A stretch of 64,000 bases of DNA from Candidatus Villigracilis propinquus (GCA_016714565.1 JADKDM010000037.1:248001-312000), one strand, 5' to 3'; counted from the first letter of the stretch, positions 8,418-17,386 are shown. The notes: generated from the letters alone by a model not told the origin. Program-made: numbers and translations.

Positions 8418-9776
8418 ATGAGCAGCTTCGATAAACTTGATTCATTCATTGATAAAAATCTCGATAAAAGCCTTGAAGAACTTAAGAGATATGTAGCCCA
8501 GCCCAGTATCAGCGCGCAAAATTTGGGATTGAAAGAATGTGCGGTCATGGTAAAGGAAATGCTGGAAAAACGCGGCTTCACCGCTGAAGTAATGGCAACC
8601 GAAGGTGCGCCTGTAGTCTTTGCTGAACGAAAAGGAAAAAGCGAAAAGACACTGCTCATTTATAACCACTACGATGTACAGCCGCCCGAACCATTGGAAT
8701 TATGGGAAAGCCCTCCTTTCGAGCCGGAGATCCGCAATGGAAAAATGTATGGACGAGGCGTGAGCGATGACAAGAGTCACCTCACGGCGCGTTTGCACGC
8801 CATTGATGCCATTCTCGAAGATGAGGGTGAGCTTCCCTGTAATATCAAATTCATCATCGAAGGCGAAGAAGAAACAGCCAGCGCACATCTTCATGATTAC
8901 ATCTCGCAAAATCTTGATAGATTAAAAGCCGACGCCTGCATTTGGGAATTTGGCGGCGTGGACCATCGTGACAAGCCGGTGCAATATCTTGGCTTGCGCG
9001 GCATTTGCTATGTTGAGTTGTCGGTCACTTCGCTCGGGACGGATGTTCATTCGGGGTTGGGTGGCAGCATCCTGCCCAACGCGGCGTGGAGACTCACTTG
9101 GGCACTGGCCAGCTTGAAAGGCGTCGATGAGCGGATCCGCATCCCGGGCTTTTACGAAGATGTGATTCCTCCATCCGCCCGTGACCGCGAGTTGATGGAC
9201 GCGCTTCCAGAAGTCGCAGAAGAATATCTGACACGCTACGGCGCGAAGGGATTTATCAAAGGTCTCACGGGTGGCACCGACCTGAAGATCGAAGAAGTTT
9301 TCACACCTACCTGTACCATCTGCGGCCTCACCAGCGGTTATCAAGGTGTCGGATCAAAAACCGTGCAGCCTGCATTTGCTTCTGCCAAAGTGGACTTCCG
9401 CCTTGTGCCCAACCAAATGCCGCAGGATATTTTGAAGAAACTGCGCGCCCATCTTGATGCCGAAGGTTTCAGCGATATCAATATTGAATTCCTTGGCGGT
9501 GAGCCTGCCGCGCGTACCGACCCCGACGACCCGTTCGTGAAAATCGTTTTGGACACTGCCGAGGAAGTCTTCGATGCAAAGATGGAAGTTATCCCCATGA
9601 TCGGCGGATCGGGACCCAACTACCCGTTCGTACATGACCTGGGCCTGCCCGTTGTGACGATGGGCCACGGCTACCCGGATACAAAAGCCCATGCCCCCAA
9701 CGAAAACATCCGAATTGATCTGTATGTACAACATTCCAAGCACATGGTTCGTGTGATCAAAGAGTTTTCAAAGTAA
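8418..9776 (+). CDS. M20 family dipeptidase / metallohydrolase
   Basis: Zinc-dependent exopeptidase of the M20 (ArgE/DapE/carnosinase-like) family. In the 452-residue product the expected metal ligands are visible: the His and Asp of IYNHYDVQPPEP (near residue 80), the Asp of GRGVSDDKSHL (near 115), the EGEEE motif carrying the general-base Glu and a metal Glu (near 150), and a C-terminal GHG motif (TMGHGYPDTKAHAPNE). The dimerisation or lid domain spans about 190-330. The length and these motifs suit the M20 dipeptidase subgroup, but substrate cannot be told from sequence. AAGGAG precedes the ATG. It appears to be a single gene bounded by hairpins on both sides. Confidence 0.9.
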   Translation: MSSFDKLDSFIDKNLDKSLEELKRYVAQPSISAQNLGLKECAVMVKEMLEKRGFTAEVMATEGAPVVFAERKGKSEKTLLIYNHYDVQPPEPLELWESPPFEPEIRNGKMYGRGVSDDKSHLTARLHAIDAILEDEGELPCNIKFIIEGEEETASAHLHDYISQNLDRLKADACIWEFGGVDHRDKPVQYLGLRGICYVELSVTSLGTDVHSGLGGSILPNAAWRLTWALASLKGVDERIRIPGFYEDVIPPSARDRELMDALPEVAEEYLTRYGAKGFIKGLTGGTDLKIEEVFTPTCTICGLTSGYQGVGSKTVQPAFASAKVDFRLVPNQMPQDILKKLRAHLDAEGFSDINIEFLGGEPAARTDPDDPFVKIVLDTAEEVFDAKMEVIPMIGGSGPNYPFVHDLGLPVVTMGHGYPDTKAHAPNENIRIDLYVQHSKHMVRVIKEFSK

Positions 9777-9786
9777 TTAATTCACC

Positions 9787-9824
9787 TTACCCGTAGCGCG
9801 AGATAAATCTCGCGCTACGGGTAA
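9787..9824. repeat. Perfect 18-bp palindrome downstream of the M20 peptidase gene
   Basis: The arms TTACCCGTAGCGCGAGAT (9787-9804) and its exact complement (9807-9824) flank a 2-nt centre, 10 nt after the gene stop. No T-run follows. It could serve as a terminator, an mRNA stabiliser or a dispersed palindromic repeat. The rest of the 231-bp gap to the CBS gene holds only a -10-like box near 9950. Confidence 0.65.
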
Positions 9825-9949
9825 ACCGCGTAACATCAGTCATTAAATCAACTCGTCATTGCTTCCAGCTACGGCCCTTGCAATGACATACACACACAAA
9901 GTGACCTTATTCACTCCGAATTGGTGACGTTCTTTTTGAAAATTCTGCA

Positions 9950-9955
9950 TATAAT
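9950..9955 (+). promoter_or_regulatory. -10 box of the CBS-ACT gene
   Basis: A perfect TATAAT, preceded by TG at two bases' distance, sits 52 nt before the ATG; the leader includes TTGGAGG as ribosome site. No clear -35 at standard spacing. Confidence 0.4.
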
Positions 9956-10007
9956 GAGTTTGTAATAAAATTCACGAATAAGTTTTTCAACACCTTGGAG
10001 GCCAAAA

Positions 10008-10652
10008 ATGTTTGTCGGTGAAAGAATGTCCCGCCCTGTTATTACCGTTTCGTCTGAAATACCCATTCATGACGCAATTGCCATGTTCAAAAAGGAACAC
10101 ATCCGCCGTGCCCCTGTTGTCAATCAGGATGGCAAATTGGTGGGCATCGTGACAGAAAATGATCTACTGAATGCGTCCCCTTCCCCCGTCACGAGCTTGA
10201 GTGTTTGGGAAATGAATTATCTAATGAGCAAAGTGACCGTAAAACAGGTGATGACGAAAAAGGTCAAGACCATTGATGTTAGCACCCCAATCGAAGAAGC
10301 TGCCCGAATTATGGCTGACCTTAAAATTGGCGGCATGCCCGTCGTTCGGGATGGAAAAGTAGTCGGCATGATTACCGAAACCAATCTGTTCAAGATATTC
10401 CTTGAGTTGATGGGCGCACGCACAAAAGCTCTGCGCATCACCGCCGTGGTTGACGATAAGCCAGGCACCTTGGCCAAGATTACCAAGGCCATTGCCGACG
10501 CGGGTGGAAACATTATCTCCTTTGGCCAATTCGCAGGCGACGACCCCAGTACCAAGATACTCACCTTCAAGGTGGCTGGCGTCAAGAAAGATGAAGTCAA
10601 AAACGCGCTTGCCAAATATGTACTAAAGTTCTGGGATATTCGACAGAGTTAA
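10008..10652 (+). CDS. CBS-pair and ACT domain protein (AcuB-like)
   Basis: Probable ligand-sensing regulatory protein. The 214-residue product has two CBS motifs (about residues 5-58 and 75-130; the second starts VKQVMTKKVKTIDVSTPIEE) that normally bind adenosyl ligands such as AMP or ATP, followed by an ACT domain (about 143-212; ITAVVDDKPGTLAKITKAIA) that typically binds amino acids. No enzymatic domain is attached. The arrangement resembles AcuB-type proteins, but no acetoin genes are nearby, so the regulated pathway is unknown. A good GGAGG site precedes the ATG, and a bidirectional terminator follows. Confidence 0.85.
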   Translation: MFVGERMSRPVITVSSEIPIHDAIAMFKKEHIRRAPVVNQDGKLVGIVTENDLLNASPSPVTSLSVWEMNYLMSKVTVKQVMTKKVKTIDVSTPIEEAARIMADLKIGGMPVVRDGKVVGMITETNLFKIFLELMGARTKALRITAVVDDKPGTLAKITKAIADAGGNIISFGQFAGDDPSTKILTFKVAGVKKDEVKNALAKYVLKFWDIRQS

Positions 10653-10665
10653 TTGTGGAACAGAC

Positions 10666-10698
10666 AAAAATCCGTTGCTTTTCAGGCAACGGATTTTT
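10666..10698. terminator. Bidirectional rho-independent terminator
   Basis: AAAAATCCGTTGC (10666-10678) and GCAACGGATTTTT (10686-10698) form a 13-bp stem with a 7-nt loop, with A- and T-runs at the outer ends. It sits between the convergent CBS-ACT and RluB genes and fits termination in both directions. Confidence 0.85.
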
Positions 10699-10701
10699 TA
10701 T

Positions 10702-11631
10702 TTAACGGGTCTTTTTCACATACGGTTTTCGAGTAGACCTTTTATGATCTTCACTTTTTCTCTCAGGCTGTCCGGTCCCTGAGCGCTCAGCAGGCTTTCG
10801 AGTTCTATCGCTCCGCGGTGCAGGCCTGTCTACTCTTATTCTATCTCCACTCCGTGGAGGTCTATCACCCCTCTTCAAGTTTGGTCTTGCTGCTCGCGCC
10901 CTCTCACCAATTACAGGGACTTTATCTCCCTTCAACTCGGCGATCTCATCCCCAGTGAGGTATCGCCACTGACGCGGCTTGAGGCTGCCTAATTTCAACG
11001 TGCCGATGCGCAAGCGGATAATTTTCACTACAGGCAACCCTAACAGTTTACCCACTTCACGGATCTGGCGTTTCTTCCCTTCCCCCATCACGATCCGAAT
11101 CCACGCACCTTTACCGGAAGAGGAAAGGAAATTGACTTCAGCAGGCTTGGTCTTGTCGCCGTCTTCCATTACAACACCGCGCCGCCATGCTTCCATTTGT
11201 TTCTCATCCGGACGGCGCGCAACTAAAACACGATATTCTTTTTCATGTCCGAAGCGTGGATGAGTCAACTTATTGGTCAACTCACCATCGTTGGTCATCA
11301 GGATCAAACCTTCTGAGTCGAAGTCCAATCTTCCCACGGGGTAGAGATGGCCTTCCACAGGAATTAGGTCCCGCACGACTTGGCGGTCATCCTGTCCTTC
11401 GGCGGCGGAAAGCACATTGCGCGGTTTATACAGGGCGATGTAAGTAAGAGACTCCGCGCGAGGCAGGGCTTTTCCGTCGATCATAACTTTATCAACAGAG
11501 AGATCGGCTTTCTGTCCGAGCAAAGCTACCTTTCCATTGACACGTACACGGCCTTCGGTGATGAACACCTCGCAGGCACGGCGCGAACCGTAGCCCGCCT
11601 GAGCAAGTAATTTTTGTAGTCGTTCTTCCAT
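10702..11631 (-). CDS. rluB: Pseudouridine synthase, RsuA/RluB type
   Basis: Converts uridine to pseudouridine in rRNA (RluB acts on 23S; RsuA-family specificity cannot be proven from sequence). The product is 309 residues from the ATG at 11631: an S4 RNA-binding domain (about 3-50), then the catalytic core with the GRLDFDSEGLILMTNDG motif containing the catalytic Asp near residue 101-103, and RQIREVGKLLG near 195. From about 245 on there is a basic, Arg/Pro/Ser-rich disordered tail, common in RluB and probably RNA-binding. I choose 11631 over the ATG at 11640 because TATAAT lies 7 nt before 11631 and the 11640 ATG overlaps that box. Confidence 0.88.
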   Translation of the reverse strand: MEERLQKLLAQAGYGSRRACEVFITEGRVRVNGKVALLGQKADLSVDKVMIDGKALPRAESLTYIALYKPRNVLSAAEGQDDRQVVRDLIPVEGHLYPVGRLDFDSEGLILMTNDGELTNKLTHPRFGHEKEYRVLVARRPDEKQMEAWRRGVVMEDGDKTKPAEVNFLSSSGKGAWIRIVMGEGKKRQIREVGKLLGLPVVKIIRLRIGTLKLGSLKPRQWRYLTGDEIAELKGDKVPVIGERARAARPNLKRGDRPPRSGDRIRVDRPAPRSDRTRKPAERSGTGQPERKSEDHKRSTRKPYVKKTR

Positions 11632-11638
11632 AAAAATC

Positions 11639-11644
11639 ATTATA
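11639..11644 (-). promoter_or_regulatory. -10 box of rluB, leaderless arrangement
   Basis: On the minus strand TATAAT ends 7 nt before the ATG at 11631, with no ribosome site between. The same spacing is seen at udk and moaC. Confidence 0.6.
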
Positions 11645-11692
11645 ACGGAACTGATACCAAAAGGCGATTATTTACGTTAAACTTAAGTCACT

Positions 11693-13027
11693 ATGTCAAA
11701 GCCTTATTCCTCCCTAAAGTCGGTCCTTTCCGAGTTCCTCAATCTCCACCGCACCCTCTCTTCCGATGACATGGACAAGACCAGCGCCATCATCGGCTCC
11801 TACATGCCGGATTCTTCAAACTACACCATCGAGAATTACGCGCCTCTCTCACAGGTGTGGACGTGGAAAGTGCCAGAGCGCTACATCGTCCACGAGGCTT
11901 ATCTTGAAATCGAGAACGGTGAGCGCATCGTGGACTTCAAAAATAATCCACTTCACATCATTTCGTATTCCCTGCCCGTTGACCAAGTCCTCACCTGGAA
12001 TGAGCTTTTGCCGCATCTGCGGTACAGCGAAAAACGCCCGAACGCCATCCCGTGGGAATTCAAATACTATGAGCGTAGTTGGGGATTCTGCCTTCCAAAG
12101 AACATATTCGATAAATTGCCCAGCGATAAAAAATATCATGCCGTCATTCACAGCGAATTTTCCACTGACCCTGAAAATGGGATGAAGGTCAGCGTGGGCG
12201 TACTTCATCCCGAAGGTGGAGAGAACCCGGAGGCAGGTGAATTCATCATCCAATCACATACCTGCCATCCGGCCCAGGCCAATGACGATGGTTCGGGAAT
12301 TGTCTGCGAGATCGAACTGGCGAAGCGCTTTGCTGAAAATCCGCTGCCACCCGGCTCGATGAGCATTCGCTTCTGGTTCGGACCGGAAACCATAGGCTCC
12401 GTCGCATACCTCGCCAATCACGAAGACCTGATTCCGCATCTGCGCGGCGGCTTGTTCATCGACTGCGCGGGAAGCAAAAGCCAGATCGCCTTCCAGCGCA
12501 CCAAACAGGACACCCATTTGCTGGATCGAATTGCAAAACAGGTGTTGATAAAACACGGAAAAGATTTCCGTGAGGGTGAATTCGCCATGGTCGCGCCCAA
12601 TGATGAACGCATTATCAACGGCACGGGGGTGAATGTCCCGAGCATTTCCCTCAGCCGCTTCCCGTACCCCGAATACCATACCAGTGATGACAACCTCGAT
12701 ATCATCCAAGAAGACTTGCTGCTCGAGATCGTGAATATTGCAGAGGAAACCATCCGCATCTATGCCAGCAACTACATCCCCAAACGCACCTTCCGTGGAC
12801 CGGTATTTCTCAGCGGACACGGACTTTGGGTGGATTGGCGCGAAAACTGGGAACTCAACCGTGCCATCGAGAAGATCATGATGAAATTCGAAGGCGAACA
12901 TACCATCTTTGATATTGCAGAACAAGTTGGCCTGGAGTATTGGGTGGTGCGGGAATATGTGGAAAAATTCCGCGCAAAGGGGTTTATCAAGGCCGTTCCA
13001 ATTCCCTCTGAGGCACACACTACTTAA
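11693..13027 (+). CDS. DUF4910-type zinc aminopeptidase-like protein
   Basis: M28-like metallopeptidase fold protein, often found near surface-polysaccharide genes; substrate unknown. The 444-residue product has an N-terminal DUF2172-like insert region (about 60-140). The metal site appears as SHTCHPAQANDDGSG (188-202; His and Asp ligands), GPETIGS (230-236; Glu base/ligand) and YHTSDD (328-333; His ligand). A C-terminal winged-helix-like segment (about 375-440, TIFDIAEQVGLEYWVVREYV) completes the three-part architecture I associate with DUF4910 proteins. No signal peptide. No Shine-Dalgarno is visible; a TAAACT box lies 9 nt before the ATG. It is divergent from rluB. Confidence 0.8.
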   Translation: MSKPYSSLKSVLSEFLNLHRTLSSDDMDKTSAIIGSYMPDSSNYTIENYAPLSQVWTWKVPERYIVHEAYLEIENGERIVDFKNNPLHIISYSLPVDQVLTWNELLPHLRYSEKRPNAIPWEFKYYERSWGFCLPKNIFDKLPSDKKYHAVIHSEFSTDPENGMKVSVGVLHPEGGENPEAGEFIIQSHTCHPAQANDDGSGIVCEIELAKRFAENPLPPGSMSIRFWFGPETIGSVAYLANHEDLIPHLRGGLFIDCAGSKSQIAFQRTKQDTHLLDRIAKQVLIKHGKDFREGEFAMVAPNDERIINGTGVNVPSISLSRFPYPEYHTSDDNLDIIQEDLLLEIVNIAEETIRIYASNYIPKRTFRGPVFLSGHGLWVDWRENWELNRAIEKIMMKFEGEHTIFDIAEQVGLEYWVVREYVEKFRAKGFIKAVPIPSEAHTT

Positions 13028-13038
13028 AGCGCATTGTC

Positions 13039-13105
13039 TTTTATACACGGATAACACGGGATTCATGGGAAATCTCCTGAAAATCCGTTAAATCCGTGTA
13101 TAAAA
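13039..13105. repeat. Long-range inverted repeat after the DUF4910 gene
   Basis: TTTTATACACGGAT (13039-13052) is matched by ATCCGTGTATAAAA (13092-13105). The 39-nt interior itself repeats the words ACACGGGATT and AATCCGTT. It may form a branched hairpin at the 3' end of the plus-strand transcript. Confidence 0.5.
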
Positions 13106-13130
13106 AAAGCGCGACATAAATTCGCGCTTT
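13106..13130 (-). terminator. Terminator of scpB
   Basis: Read on the minus strand, AAAGCGCG and CGCGCTTT form an 8-bp stem with a 9-nt loop, followed at once by a run of seven T residues. It lies 18 nt after the scpB stop and is a standard rho-independent terminator. Confidence 0.75.
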
Positions 13131-13147
13131 GCAAAACCATTTTCGAA

Positions 13148-13717
13148 CTACCCTTTCAATAGCTCGGTGTGGACAGTCTCCACTTCCTGCTGAACTGCCA
13201 ATGGCGGCAACTCAATAATTGAGCTCAAACCGAAATGTTGCAGGAACTCAGGTGTGGTAGAGTACAAAATCGGGCGACCCGGGCCGTCTGCGCGGCCTGA
13301 TTCCTGAACAAGCCCTTTGCTCAACAAACTTTTCATCATGCCATCGCTGTTCACACCGCGGATCGAATCCACCTGCGGACGAGTAACCGGCTGCTGATAA
13401 GCAATGATCGCCAGCGTCTCAAGCGCGGCGCGGCTGAGGTGCGTAGTCGCTTCCAGCCCAAGAAAATGCTCCACAATGGAAGCCAGCTCTGGAGCCGTCG
13501 TCAGCTGCACACGCCCTGCACTTCGTTGCAAACGCAGGCCGCGAGTTACGAGAGAATCGTCCAGTTCCTTAAGTCCGCGCTCGATCACCGATGGTGTCAC
13601 ATCCAACGCCTGAGACAATTGCGCCACAGGCACAGGCTCGGCTGAAACGAACAACATCGCCTCGATTTTTGCCGCAAGGCTGAATTCGGGTTCTGAAATG
13701 GTTTGAGAGTCGCTCAT
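13148..13717 (-). CDS. scpB: Segregation and condensation protein B
   Basis: Winged-helix kleisin-interacting subunit of the SMC-ScpAB condensin complex, needed for chromosome compaction and segregation. The 189-residue product has two winged-helix domains (about 12-90 and 95-180) with the family motif LSRAALETLAIIAYQQPVTR (about 94-113) and RGVNSDGMMKSLLSKGLVQE following. It is separated by 46 kb from scpA (59896-60669), whereas the two genes are adjacent in many bacteria. It is divergent from the lipoprotein gene at 13763. Confidence 0.93.
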   Translation of the reverse strand: MSDSQTISEPEFSLAAKIEAMLFVSAEPVPVAQLSQALDVTPSVIERGLKELDDSLVTRGLRLQRSAGRVQLTTAPELASIVEHFLGLEATTHLSRAALETLAIIAYQQPVTRPQVDSIRGVNSDGMMKSLLSKGLVQESGRADGPGRPILYSTTPEFLQHFGLSSIIELPPLAVQQEVETVHTELLKG

Positions 13718-13762
13718 GCTATAATTACTCCGCTTAAAATTTTATTCAAAAAGAAATGAACC

Positions 13763-14329
13763 ATGAAACCTACAAAAATTTATCTGTCAATTTTATCTCT
13801 GGCATTTGCATCACTGGCATGTTCCATTTTTGCAGGCGGCCCGGACTACCCCGCACAAGCCCTGCCCTACTCTCCCAATGAAGTGATCAACATGCAAACG
13901 CAGATCGAACAGGCTCTTGCTGCAGGCGCTGAAACCGGCGTTGTTACCCTGCAGATCACCGAAAGCCAGCTCACATCCTATATGACCGAAAAAATGATGA
14001 CGCAGGTCGACCCTCCCTTCACCGACCCGCAGGTTCTGCTTCGCAACGGCCAAATGCTAATGTACGGAAAAGTCACCCAGGGATTTTTCAACGCCAATAT
14101 TCTCATCACAATGAACGTCGGCATAGACGAACTCACAGGCTTGCCAAAGATCGAGATCGCCTCAGCAGATTTCGGCCCGCTCCCCGCGCCGGAGGGAATC
14201 AACACCGCCATGAATTCCATTATCAACGAAGCCTTTACCGGCTCATTCGGCCCCGTGGCAGTTGGCTTCCGTCTGGAGGCGATATCCATCGCAGACGGCA
14301 TCATGACTCTCACTGGACGAATCAAATAG
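13763..14329 (+). CDS. Predicted lipoprotein, unknown function
   Basis: The 188-residue product begins with a signal peptide ending in the lipobox LASLAC-like sequence (FASLAC, lipidated Cys20). The mature part has alternating short strands and amphipathic segments (ESQLTSYMTEKM, NANILITMNVGIDELTGLPK, FRLEAISIADGIMTLTGRI) resembling LmeA/DUF2993-like lipid-binding folds. That resemblance is weak, and I do not assign function. A TATAAT at 13720-13725 could drive it. The G5-domain lipoprotein follows after 19 nt, so the two are probably co-expressed at the cell surface. Confidence 0.75.
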   Translation: MKPTKIYLSILSLAFASLACSIFAGGPDYPAQALPYSPNEVINMQTQIEQALAAGAETGVVTLQITESQLTSYMTEKMMTQVDPPFTDPQVLLRNGQMLMYGKVTQGFFNANILITMNVGIDELTGLPKIEIASADFGPLPAPEGINTAMNSIINEAFTGSFGPVAVGFRLEAISIADGIMTLTGRIK

Positions 14330-14348
14330 CGGCTGGATTATACCCGAC

Positions 14349-15938
14349 ATGCCCCGCATCGGACTCCGCCCGCGCCTGCTCATCCTGCTATTTGCATTCG
14401 CCACACTAATAATTTCCTGCCGCTCCCCGCAAGTTGGTGAAGAGATCGTCATCACCATCACCGCCGACGGCACAATGCGAGATATCAGCATCACAGCAGG
14501 CAGCACCGTCTCACAGGCATTGCAGACCGCGGGCATCGTCCCGGGCAGTTTGGATCGAACCGAGCCGCCCTTTTACACAGTATTAAGCGCGGGTGACATG
14601 ATCACCCTGACCCGTGTGACGGAAGTATTCGAAACCGAAGAAGTCGTCGTCCCGTTCGAAAGACAGATCATCCGCAACGAAACCCTTGCCGAAGGCGAGA
14701 CAAGACTCGTACAGGCCGGTATCAACGGATTGAATGAAGTGACCTACCGCAGAATCCTCGAAGATAATGTAGAGATCAGCAAATCAGAAGTGAAGACCAT
14801 TGTGATAAACGAAGCGCTGCCGGAGATCGTCATGGTCGGAGCGCAATCTTCTTACACTCCATTAAACATCCCCGGCACCATCGCCTACCTCGCTGGCGGC
14901 AATGCATGGATATTGGAAGGTTCCACCGCCAACCGCCGCATCATCGTCAGCACCGGAGATCTGGACGGACGTATTTTTACCCTCTCGCCAAACGGTGAAT
15001 ATTTGGTATTTACCCGAAAATCCAAGAAGCCTGCGGATCAAGAAATAAATACCCTATGGGCTGTGCGTACCAGAAACCTGGACCCGAAGCTCATCTCGTT
15101 GCAAGCAAAGAACGTGGTTCACTTCGCTTCATGGATACCGGGAACGAATTCCGTAGCCTACTCCACTGTAGAGCCGCGCAGCGCGGCCCCCGGCTGGCAG
15201 GCGAACAATGACCTGTACCGCATCAGCATTACGGGAGGAAGCAGTCCGCGCAAATTATTAAGCGCAAACAGCGGCGGCGTGTACGGATGGTGGGGTATGT
15301 CATTTGCTTATTCGCCAAGCGGCGTGCTGGCCTACTCCCGCCCCGACGGCATTGGATTGGTGGATCAGGATGGCGGCTATCTCAAACCACTACTGGAGAT
15401 CACTCCGCTCAATACGCACAGTGATTGGGCATGGATTCCACCAATCACCTGGGGCACGGACGGCAATAGCTTATATTTCGTCAGCCATGCGCCGGCGCCC
15501 GCACCCATTTCCAGCGAGGAGTCTCCCTTTTTTGACCTCTCAGCTGCCTCGTTCAGTAATGAAGCGGCTGTTTCCATGATCGACTCGGCAGGCATGTTCG
15601 CTTATCCATCCGTCTCGCCCATCCACACGAACGGGAGCGAGAAGAATTATCAGATCGCATACCTGCAATCTATCTTCATCGAACAAAGCGACACGAGCCG
15701 CTATCGATTGATGGTGATGGACCGCGACGGCTCCAATAAGAAAATGCTTTTCCCGCCAAGTGACGCAAATGGCATTGAGCCGCAACTGCCCGTTTGGGCG
15801 CCTGCCGCAATTGATGGGCAGGCAAATGATTTTATTGCTTTAATTTATCAGGGTAATCTTTGGCTTGTAGATAGCGGCAACAGTCAGGCGTATCAAGTGA
15901 CTGGCGATGGGCTGTTAAGTAAAATGGATTGGAAATAA
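14349..15938 (+). CDS. Surface lipoprotein with DUF348, G5 and TolB-like beta-propeller regions
   Basis: The 529-residue product has a signal peptide with lipobox (LIISC, Cys24). Next comes a short DUF348-like module (about 34-75), with VTITADGTMRDISIT-like text (TITADGTMRDISITAGSTV) as in resuscitation-promoting-factor-type proteins. A G5 domain follows (about 95-168; EVVVPFERQIIRNETLAEGE and a RRILEDNVEISKSEVKTIVI stretch). G5 domains bind N-acetylglucosamine or extracellular matrix in other proteins. From about 175 to the end the repeats with W, SPNG/SPSG and DG turns (FTLSPNGEYLVFTR, FAYSPSGVLAYSR) suggest a beta-propeller of TolB/WD type. No catalytic domain is visible. It probably anchors to, or monitors, cell-wall or matrix glycans. 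Confidence 0.78.
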   Translation: MPRIGLRPRLLILLFAFATLIISCRSPQVGEEIVITITADGTMRDISITAGSTVSQALQTAGIVPGSLDRTEPPFYTVLSAGDMITLTRVTEVFETEEVVVPFERQIIRNETLAEGETRLVQAGINGLNEVTYRRILEDNVEISKSEVKTIVINEALPEIVMVGAQSSYTPLNIPGTIAYLAGGNAWILEGSTANRRIIVSTGDLDGRIFTLSPNGEYLVFTRKSKKPADQEINTLWAVRTRNLDPKLISLQAKNVVHFASWIPGTNSVAYSTVEPRSAAPGWQANNDLYRISITGGSSPRKLLSANSGGVYGWWGMSFAYSPSGVLAYSRPDGIGLVDQDGGYLKPLLEITPLNTHSDWAWIPPITWGTDGNSLYFVSHAPAPAPISSEESPFFDLSAASFSNEAAVSMIDSAGMFAYPSVSPIHTNGSEKNYQIAYLQSIFIEQSDTSRYRLMVMDRDGSNKKMLFPPSDANGIEPQLPVWAPAAIDGQANDFIALIYQGNLWLVDSGNSQAYQVTGDGLLSKMDWK

Positions 15939-15959
15939 ATTCTAAAAGAGGAAAAACAA

Positions 15960-16916
15960 ATGAGGATTTTAATTACAGGGGCGGCGGGGTTTCTTGGCTC
16001 TCACTTAAGTGACCGTTTACTTGCCGACGGGCATAACGTCATCGGCATGGATAATTTCATCACGGGCAGCCCTGACAACATCGCGCACCTTGCGAGTAAT
16101 GAGCGTTTTGAATTTTACAAGCGCGATGTGTCGAACTATATTTTTGTGCCGGGTAAGGTGGATGCCATCCTGCATTTTGCATCGCCTGCCAGTCCAAATC
16201 CGCAATCAAAGTCGGGCTATTTCAATTTACCGATCCAGACCATGAAAGCCGGCGCTCTTGGCACTCACAACTGTCTTGGCCTTGCCCGTGCACAGAATGC
16301 CCGCTTTCTGATCGCCTCCACCAGCGAAATTTACGGCGATCCACAGGTGCATCCGCAGCCGGAATCCTATGCCGGAAATGTTGACCCCGTTGGCACCCGC
16401 GCCGTGTACGATGAAGCGAAGCGTTTTGCCGAATCCCTGACGATGGCATATCATCGCTTTCACAACGTGAACACCAGCATCGTCCGCATCTTCAACACCT
16501 TCGGCCCGCGCATGGACCTTGATGATGGCCGCGCCCTTCCAAACTTACTTAAGCAGGCACTGCTCGGCCAGTCCCTCACTGTTTATGGGGATGGCAGCCA
16601 GACCCGCTCCTTCTGTTATGTGGATGATCTCGTGGACGGCATTGTCAAACTGCTTTATTCAGAGGAACATCTGCCAGTGAACATCGGCAATCCGGTGGAA
16701 ATGTCTATTTTGCAATTCGCAGAATCCATCAATCGGGTTACCGGCAACAAAGCAGGAATTATCTACGAGGAAAATTCAAGAAGCGCCCGCGACCCGCAAA
16801 TGCGCCAGCCGGATATCACCCGCGCCAGAAGCATCCTAAACTGGAATCCAAAGGTGGACCTGGATGAAGGTGTCCGCCGTACCATCCCATTCTTCAAACA
16901 AAAACTGGGGCTTTAA
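15960..16916 (+). CDS. SDR epimerase/dehydratase, UDP-glucuronate decarboxylase-like
   Basis: Extended short-chain dehydrogenase acting on a nucleotide sugar. The 318-residue product has the NAD-binding GAAGFLGSH motif (7-15), the active-site TSEIYGD segment (121-127) and the catalytic Tyr150-x3-Lys154 in YDEAKRF. The YDEAKR text, the VRIFNTFGPRM motif and the YGDGSQTRSFCYVDD segment resemble UDP-xylose synthases and dTDP-glucose dehydratase relatives. The exact reaction is not proven. AGAGG precedes the ATG. The stop overlaps the GtrA start by one base (TAATG), so the two are translationally coupled in a surface-sugar operon. Confidence 0.87.
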   Translation: MRILITGAAGFLGSHLSDRLLADGHNVIGMDNFITGSPDNIAHLASNERFEFYKRDVSNYIFVPGKVDAILHFASPASPNPQSKSGYFNLPIQTMKAGALGTHNCLGLARAQNARFLIASTSEIYGDPQVHPQPESYAGNVDPVGTRAVYDEAKRFAESLTMAYHRFHNVNTSIVRIFNTFGPRMDLDDGRALPNLLKQALLGQSLTVYGDGSQTRSFCYVDDLVDGIVKLLYSEEHLPVNIGNPVEMSILQFAESINRVTGNKAGIIYEENSRSARDPQMRQPDITRARSILNWNPKVDLDEGVRRTIPFFKQKLGL

Positions 16917-17377
16917 TGATCGTAACGAACTCAAAAGAACGTATTCGTTTTTTTAAATTTGCCATGGTGGGCACCATCGGCGCTGTGATCGACTTTGGGG
17001 TGATGAACCTGCTCTCGCACACCACAAAGATGAACCTGGTAACCGCAGGCACGATCTCTTTCACTTGCGCAGTGATCAGCAACTTTATCTGGAATCGCCA
17101 TTGGACATATCCAGAATCACGCTCACGTCCATTGTTTGGACAATTGGGCATGTTCTTTCTCGTCAATCTGGCGGGTGTAGCGATCCGTGTCCCAACCCTG
17201 CATTACCTTGAGCCGCCTGTGCTGCGTTTCTTTGAAAATATTTTTCACACTTCTCCCGTTATCGCAGAGGTCTACGCAAACAACCTCACCCTTGCAGCAG
17301 CCGTCGGAGTCGTAATGTTATGGAACTTTTTTGTAAACAGATATTGGACGTATAATGACATTGACAAAAAACAGTGA
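16916..17377 (+). CDS. GtrA family membrane protein
   Basis: Small four-helix membrane protein of the GtrA family, thought to help flip polyprenyl-linked sugars across the membrane. The 153-residue product has hydrophobic segments at about residues 15-35, 42-60, 78-96 and 122-143 and the family motif SNFIWNRHWTY (about 59-69), repeated near the C-terminus as NFFVNRYWTY. It overlaps the SDR gene by one base. Context supports glycan assembly at the envelope. Confidence 0.88.
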   Translation: MIVTNSKERIRFFKFAMVGTIGAVIDFGVMNLLSHTTKMNLVTAGTISFTCAVISNFIWNRHWTYPESRSRPLFGQLGMFFLVNLAGVAIRVPTLHYLEPPVLRFFENIFHTSPVIAEVYANNLTLAAAVGVVMLWNFFVNRYWTYNDIDKKQ

Positions 17378-17386
17378 GGCGCGTCA

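Noticed and set aside
12254..13066. 270-codon minus-strand frame
   Set aside because: Antisense to the DUF4910 gene, which has the complete metal motifs.
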